This document shows, piece after piece, positions 5,473 to 8,420 of a DNA stretch of 8,420 nt. Location: positions 1-8,420 of the forward strand of contig JAGMCJ010000189.1 of assembly GCA_023129265.1 (NCBI GenBank). The letters are read 5' to 3'. The stretch's first letter is position 1. Every line of letters starts with the position of its first letter. Origin of the DNA: Thermoplasmata archaeon. GTDB lineage: Archaea > Thermoplasmatota > Thermoplasmata > RBG-16-68-12 > JAGMCJ01. The notes under the pieces are model-generated. The model did no database searches. It saw only the letters and a program-made list of their open reading frames with translations, and was not told where the DNA came from. A program made the position numbers and the translations under genes.

Positions 5473-6195
5473 ATGGGTACTACTGGCTTCGATCAACTTG
5501 GGAATAAGGCTTTGCAGGAGCATTGGCTGAGGAGATTCGTCGCGATTATAATAGACAACATCATCGTATGGATACCTCTTTTCATACTCAGCTTCTTTCC
5601 ATTCTTTTGGTTCTTCGGAATCTGGACATGGGGATGGCTGGGCCAGTTCGTCTTCCTCTTCCTTTACTGCGTTGTCCTCGAAATCGCTATGGGCGCAACG
5701 ATAGGAAAGAAAATCATGAGCCTGCAGGTCGTCGGCATACAAGAGCAGCGGACCCCAGCGATGGTCCTGGTGAGGAACGTCTCCAAGATCAACGGTATAC
5801 TGCTGTTCATTGATTGGATAGTCGGCATGCTCACGCCAGGTGATCCGAGGCAGAAATACACCGACAGGATAATCGGCTGCACCGTTGCGAGGACGGATCA
5901 AAAGGCCTACATGGAGGAACAGTTCAGGGTGGCTCAGTATTACCGACCGCCTCCCGCTCACGGATATCAGCCGTATCAGCAACCTTCTCAGCAACCGTAC
6001 CAGCAGCCTTATCAGCAGCCGGCCCAGGCGCCTCCGACCACTGAGCAGCCGCCCGCGACAGGAGGAGGCTGGGGGGCTCCGGAGCAGCCGGAACAGACCG
6101 GACCAAAGCCCAAATACTGTCAGAGCTGCGGCGGTCCGCTGAACGTCAGGCCTGACGGCAGACTGCAGTGCCCCAGTTGCGGCGCGATGTACTAA
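5473..6195 (+). CDS. RDD-family membrane protein with P/Y/Q-rich linker and C-terminal zinc ribbon
   Basis: The 240-residue product has three parts. Residues about 18-140 form an RDD domain: RRFVAIIIDNIIV (Arg21, Asp28), a hydrophobic hairpin with helices near 24-48 and 54-72, GATIGKKIMSLQVV (74-87), RNVSKI, a third helix near 106-121, and QKYTDRIIGCTVAR (127-140) with the second conserved Asp. Residues about 158-212 are low-complexity, rich in Pro, Tyr and Gln with PYQQP-like repeats. Residues 216-236 form a zinc ribbon, CQSC...CPSC, ending in GAMY. The ATG at 5473 is chosen because AGGTGAT (5462-5468) lies 4 nt before it; a GTG at 5464 overlaps that site. RDD proteins are poorly characterised (some affect ion transport), so no specific function is claimed. 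The tail is probably cytoplasmic and may bind a partner. Confidence 0.85.
   Translation: MGTTGFDQLGNKALQEHWLRRFVAIIIDNIIVWIPLFILSFFPFFWFFGIWTWGWLGQFVFLFLYCVVLEIAMGATIGKKIMSLQVVGIQEQRTPAMVLVRNVSKINGILLFIDWIVGMLTPGDPRQKYTDRIIGCTVARTDQKAYMEEQFRVAQYYRPPPAHGYQPYQQPSQQPYQQPYQQPAQAPPTTEQPPATGGGWGAPEQPEQTGPKPKYCQSCGGPLNVRPDGRLQCPSCGAMY
5962..6027 (+). repeat. Tandem PYQQP-type coding repeat
   Basis: The DNA encodes a run of QPYQQP-like units (residues about 164-185 of the RDD protein) with recurring CAGCAGCCTTAT/CAGCAACCGTAC-like units. The units vary at third positions, so they are not recent exact duplications. Such a linker is probably disordered and may differ in length between strains. Confidence 0.7.
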
Positions 6196-7352
6196 GTGAT
6201 TATCTTCTCAAGCTCATCGGTCTCGAGGGCTCTTCTGATTTCCATCGCTACCCTACGACCGGTGCTCACCCTCGACCGCCAGAGCGTGTTTCCGTAGGGG
6301 TGGCCCACTGACATGTGGACGTTCGTCCCGCCGCCGATCCTTGGCGAGACGTCGTATATGAAGAAGTTCATGTCCTTGTCCACGCACGTCTGCAGCGTGA
6401 ACGGGCCTATCATCCCTGGCGGGGAGTACTCCTGCGTCCCCTTTACGTAGATTTCGGCCAGCGGGAAGATCTTCCTGAGCAGCGATTCGCGTAGCGTGGC
6501 CGAGTTGTGCCCGCAGACCGTGTATTCGGGCGTCTTCTGCTCCTCAAGGAGGGACATCTGCTGTGCGGCAGGAAGGCGGACGTGCCCGTCAAGGGACGTC
6601 TCGAATCTCCAGTCGATACCGAGCAGCTCTATCGGCTCCTCGTCCTTTTCCAGCGGTGAGTAGAAGAAGTCGAAGTTGAAGACAGGTCCGATGATGTACT
6701 TCTCTATCCTCGCGTTCTGCAGGTCCTCCTGCGTGATGACATCGTTCTTGAGGAGCTCCTCTGACTTCTCCTGGTACTCCGCGTAGCTCGCGGCCGTAAA
6801 GAACCCCCTCTCTAGTCTCTTGACCTTGTGCTTCAGCTTGACGAGTGCGAGGGAATCGATCTCTTCGGGCGATTCGATTTTCTCTGGAGCGGGAAGGTTG
6901 ACCCTCTCAAGGAGCCAGTAGTAGTCCTCCTCAACGTCACCTCTCTCCTCTGACCTGAGGAGATTGCGGCTCCCCATCATCGGGATGGCGAAATCGTCCT
7001 CCACCGCGTCCATGCCAGCATAGGAGAAGAACGAGCGGTTCGGGATGAATATGACGTTGTTCTTGGCCAGCCATTCCATGTTCTCGGGCTTGACAGCGTC
7101 CTTGAACTTGTCGAGAACGAGGGCCTCGTCCACCACGCCTCTAATCACGTTCCCGTTGGCATCTCGCTTCGACTTGAAGTAGCGGGTGTACGGTTCCTCT
7201 CTGCCCTTCTCGCAGACAGCCACGGTCGGGAAACCTTCTTCGATCGCGCCATCGTAAACGTCCAGGCCCGAATGCGAGGCGATGCATCCGATTTTTATCT
7301 TGCTCTTGTCATAACCTCTGAGAACTTCGAAAACCTTCTCCCTTTCTATCAA
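6192..7352 (-). CDS. purP: FAICAR synthetase (formate-dependent AICAR formylation), PurP
   Basis: PurP is the archaeal ATP-grasp ligase that formylates AICAR to FAICAR using formate and ATP in IMP synthesis, in place of the folate-dependent PurH step. The 386-residue product is close to family length. It begins KIKIGCIASHSGLDVYDGA (about 18-36), followed by VAVCEKGREEPYTRYF (45-59), typical of the PurP N-terminal domain. The ATP-grasp part includes FIPNRSFFSYAG (102-113), PMMGSRNLLRSEE (124-136), IIGPVFNFDFFYSP (220-233) and the metal/phosphate region YDVSPRIGGGTNVHMS (333-348). The start is TTG at 7352, fixed by GAGGTG (7358-7363) 5 nt upstream. Its stop overlaps that of the convergent RDD gene. 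It shares a divergent promoter region with the sulfur operon and implies formate use for purine synthesis. Confidence 0.95.
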   Translation of the reverse strand: MIEREKVFEVLRGYDKSKIKIGCIASHSGLDVYDGAIEEGFPTVAVCEKGREEPYTRYFKSKRDANGNVIRGVVDEALVLDKFKDAVKPENMEWLAKNNVIFIPNRSFFSYAGMDAVEDDFAIPMMGSRNLLRSEERGDVEEDYYWLLERVNLPAPEKIESPEEIDSLALVKLKHKVKRLERGFFTAASYAEYQEKSEELLKNDVITQEDLQNARIEKYIIGPVFNFDFFYSPLEKDEEPIELLGIDWRFETSLDGHVRLPAAQQMSLLEEQKTPEYTVCGHNSATLRESLLRKIFPLAEIYVKGTQEYSPPGMIGPFTLQTCVDKDMNFFIYDVSPRIGGGTNVHMSVGHPYGNTLWRSRVSTGRRVAMEIRRALETDELEKIIT

Positions 7353-7357
7353 CTCCC

Positions 7358-7363
7358 CACCTC
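7358..7363 (-). promoter_or_regulatory. Ribosome binding site that fixes the purP TTG start
   Basis: On the minus strand AAAGAGGTGGGGAGTTG contains GAGGTG, 5 nt before TTG. No ATG or GTG lies at a usable distance, so this site is the main reason for accepting the TTG. Confidence 0.65.
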
Positions 7364-7383
7364 TTTGGCGGCAAGGGTGTTGG

Positions 7384-7392
7384 CATATTTAG
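7384..7392 (-). promoter_or_regulatory. TATA-like box of purP
   Basis: The minus strand reads CTAAATATG, about 25 nt before the ribosome site, which would give an almost minimal leader. A second AT-rich element (CTAATATACTTTAC, 7414-7427) could instead serve purP with a leader of about 40 nt and would then be shared with the divergent sulfur operon. Confidence 0.4.
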
Positions 7393-7417
7393 AGCTATTT
7401 GTGGGCAGGAATCGTAA

Positions 7418-7427
7418 AGTATATTAG
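7418..7427 (+). promoter_or_regulatory. TATA-like box of the dsrE-tusA-flavoprotein operon
   Basis: AGTATATTAG precedes the ATG at 7460 by about 33 nt, with AAAG upstream as a possible BRE. Transcription would start near 7448-7450, a leader of only about 10 nt, which fits the weak ribosome site (GTGATA, 7452-7457). Confidence 0.5.
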
Positions 7428-7429
7428 TA

Positions 7430-7447
7430 TATCCGAATATTCGTATA
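7430..7447. promoter_or_regulatory. 18-bp palindrome, candidate operator of the sulfur operon
   Basis: TATCCGAATATTCGTATA has a perfect 10-bp core, CGAATATTCG (7434-7443), and matching TAT/ATA flanks with one mismatched pair. It fills the interval between the TATA-like box and the expected transcript start, the classic position for a repressor. AT-rich GAATATTC-type palindromes are common targets of dimeric winged-helix regulators such as ArsR relatives. The actual regulator is unknown and not in the window. Confidence 0.55.
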
Positions 7448-7459
7448 GATAGTGATATC

Positions 7460-7876
7460 ATGGCGAACAAGATGACCCTGATAGTATTCTCCGGCACCGT
7501 CGACAAGCTCATGCCTGTCGGGATACTCGCAAGCGGTGCTGTGGCAATGGGGATGGAGGTGGAGATCTATCTGACCTTCTGGGGACTTCAGGCCTTCAGG
7601 CAGGGCGCTCCCCAGCAAGTGACGAAGATGAGCGCGGAATACGAGGACATGGCTCCCATGATGATGCAGCTCATGAAGGAGAAGAACATGCCTTCTTGGT
7701 ACGACACCCTCAAGCAGGCAAAGGAGCTCGGGACCGTCAGAATACACGCATGCGCGGCCACTATGGACCTGATGGGAATGACGAAGGAGGACCTCGACCC
7801 GATAGTTGATGATGTCGTCGGCGTGGCGGAGTACGTCGAGTTCGCAAGGGACTCCGAGATAACGCTGTTCATGTAG
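7460..7876 (+). CDS. DsrE-family (DsrE2-like) sulfur-transfer protein
   Basis: The 138-residue protein has the DsrE fold pattern: a first strand MTLIVFSGTVDKLMPVGILASGAVAMGMEVEIYLTFWGL (signature at residues 5-43), a variable Met-rich middle (64-77, MAPMMMQLMKEKNM), and the segment RIHACAATMDLMGMTKEDL (94-112), whose Cys98 occupies the sulfur-carrying position of DsrE2/DsrE homologues. It ends ARDSEITLFM, typical of the family. Such proteins accept and pass persulfide sulfur, often with TusA as partner. There is no membrane segment, so it is cytoplasmic. The ATG has only a weak GTGATA site 2 nt upstream, suggesting near-leaderless initiation. A TusA-type gene follows after 14 nt, then a flavoprotein, which supports a role in sulfur trafficking. 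Whether the direction is sulfide oxidation, polysulfide use or sulfur donation to cofactors cannot be told. Confidence 0.88.
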   Translation: MANKMTLIVFSGTVDKLMPVGILASGAVAMGMEVEIYLTFWGLQAFRQGAPQQVTKMSAEYEDMAPMMMQLMKEKNMPSWYDTLKQAKELGTVRIHACAATMDLMGMTKEDLDPIVDDVVGVAEYVEFARDSEITLFM

Positions 7877-7878
7877 CT

Positions 7879-7884
7879 GGAGGG
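7879..7884 (+). promoter_or_regulatory. Ribosome binding site supporting the CTG start of the TusA gene
   Basis: GGAGGG lies 6 nt before CTG 7891 and just after the dsrE stop. It is the strongest ribosome site in the sulfur operon. No other plausible start codon lies within its reach. Confidence 0.65.
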
Positions 7885-7890
7885 TTAGGT

Positions 7891-8124
7891 CTGTACGAAA
7901 TCGACAGGACGGTTGACGCGAGGGACACTTTCTGTCCAGGACCCTTGATGGAACTGATACGAGCAGTGAAAGAGGGAGAGGTCGGAGAGGTCATCGCCGT
8001 TTGGTCCAAGGACACAGGCTCGCAAAGAGACATTCCTCTGTGGATCGAGAAGGCTGGTCATGAGCTTCTTGCAGTCAACGAGAAGGAAGAGTACAACGAG
8101 TTCGTGATCAAGAAGCTCAGATAG
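7891..8124 (+). CDS. TusA/SirA-family sulfur carrier, apparent CTG start
   Basis: The 77-residue product reads MYEIDRTVDARDTFCPGP at its start. It matches the small TusA family: VDAR then CPGPLMELIRAV with the persulfide-bearing Cys15, followed by VGEVIAVWSKDTGSQRDIPLWIEKAGHELL and a final strand EFVIKKLR. The length is the family norm (about 75-80). The open frame reaches back to 7813 but contains no ATG, GTG or TTG before the Cys; the first ones (TTG 7945, ATG 7948) come after it and would delete the active site. A strong ribosome site GGAGGG (7879-7884) lies 6 nt before CTG at 7891, exactly where the family's N-terminus should begin. I therefore propose CTG initiation, or a sequencing error in a normal start codon. 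It sits 14 nt after dsrE and 25 nt before the flavoprotein gene, consistent with one operon. Confidence 0.82.
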   Translation: MYEIDRTVDARDTFCPGPLMELIRAVKEGEVGEVIAVWSKDTGSQRDIPLWIEKAGHELLAVNEKEEYNEFVIKKLR

Positions 8125-8149
8125 ACCCGCGGATACTGAGGCGGAAAAA

Positions 8150-8420
8150 ATGAAGAACGTTGTCGTTCTTGGTGGCGGAGTCGGAGGAAGCGTCGTCGCC
8201 AATCACCTTGCCAAGAAGGCTAAGCGCGGGGACTGCAACATCACCGTTGTCGATGAAGACGGCAAGCACGTCTACCAGCCGGGGTTCCTCTACGTCACCC
8301 TCGGGAAGCAGAACCCCGCCAAGCTCGTGAGGGACGAGAGAACGCTTCTCAAGCGAAGCGTGGACCTGGTCACGTCGAGGGCCGAGAGGATCGACCCCGG
8401 GGAAAGAACGGTCCATCTCG
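8150..8420 (+). CDS. FAD-dependent oxidoreductase, sulfide:quinone reductase-like (partial, 5' end)
   Basis: The frame runs from ATG 8150 off the right edge (90 codons). It starts with a FAD-binding beta-alpha-beta unit: MKNVVVLGGGVGGSVVANHLAKK (GGGVGG at 8-13), then ITVVDED (about 31-37) with the acidic residue that binds the ribose of FAD. YQPGFLYVTLG (42-52) is the segment typical of sulfide:quinone reductase and related flavoproteins, in place of the disulfide reductase sequence. The catalytic cysteines of SQR lie further on and cannot be checked here. GAGGCGG (8138-8144) lies 5 nt before the ATG. Position after DsrE and TusA genes supports a sulfide- or persulfide-oxidising role, but other members of this family are NADH dehydrogenases or CoA-disulfide-type enzymes. 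Confidence 0.8.
   Translation, partial: MKNVVVLGGGVGGSVVANHLAKKAKRGDCNITVVDEDGKHVYQPGFLYVTLGKQNPAKLVRDERTLLKRSVDLVTSRAERIDPGERTVHL

Noticed and set aside
5215..5994. Opposite-strand open frame (259 codons) spanning the kptA-RDD junction
   Set aside because: It crosses a promoter region and two well-supported genes, and its product has no family features.
7948..8124. ATG start for the TusA gene at 7948
   Set aside because: It would remove the CPGP cysteine and the first strand of the fold, and there is no ribosome site before it.

Overview
The window looks like part of a moderately GC-rich euryarchaeal chromosome, most likely of the Thermoplasmata/Candidatus Thermoplasmatota type (lineage is an inference). 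The archaeal markers are PurP (formate-dependent purine step), the archaeal/plant-type D-aminoacyl-tRNA deacylase DtdA, a two-subunit 2-oxoacid:ferredoxin oxidoreductase, KptA with an N-terminal zinc-finger-like segment, TATA-like boxes about 25-30 nt before plausible transcript starts, and GGTGA/GAGGTG-type ribosome sites. There are no rRNA or tRNA genes, CRISPR arrays or insertion sequences, and no gene-free stretch longer than about 150 bases.

Layout. 1-493 (-): 5' part of a membrane protein, one N-terminal membrane helix followed by a fibronectin-III-like domain, possibly an ABC permease; it runs off the left edge. 494-645: divergent control region with TATA boxes for both directions and two palindromic elements. 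646-3149 (+): korA-korB, overlapping by 4 nt, encoding a ferredoxin-linked 2-oxoacid oxidoreductase. 3162-3644 (-): a thiol peroxiredoxin converging on korB. 3645-3804: divergent promoter region with one TATA-like element readable on both strands and a 17-codon upstream ORF. 3805-4617 (+): dtdA. 4713-5387 (+): kptA, starting at TTG. 5473-6195 (+): an RDD membrane protein with a Pro/Tyr/Gln-rich linker and a C-terminal zinc ribbon. 6192-7352 (-): purP, starting at TTG and meeting the RDD gene stop-to-stop. 7353-7459: divergent AT-rich promoter region with an 18-bp near-perfect palindrome. 7460-8420 (+): a likely sulfur-handling operon of a DsrE-family protein, a small TusA-type sulfur carrier that appears to start at CTG, and a truncated FAD-dependent SQR-like oxidoreductase running off the right edge.

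How the genes fit together. KorAB oxidises 2-oxoacids to acyl-CoA with reduced ferredoxin, and the neighbouring peroxiredoxin fits protection of oxygen-sensitive Fe-S enzymes (inference). dtdA and kptA are successive tRNA/RNA-quality genes, each with its own promoter signal. The most interesting region is the right end: DsrE, TusA and a sulfide-quinone-reductase-like flavoprotein form a persulfide relay or sulfide-oxidation module, and the palindrome between its TATA box and start codon could be a repressor operator. The TusA gene is easy to miss because no ATG, GTG or TTG lies before its catalytic cysteine in the open frame.
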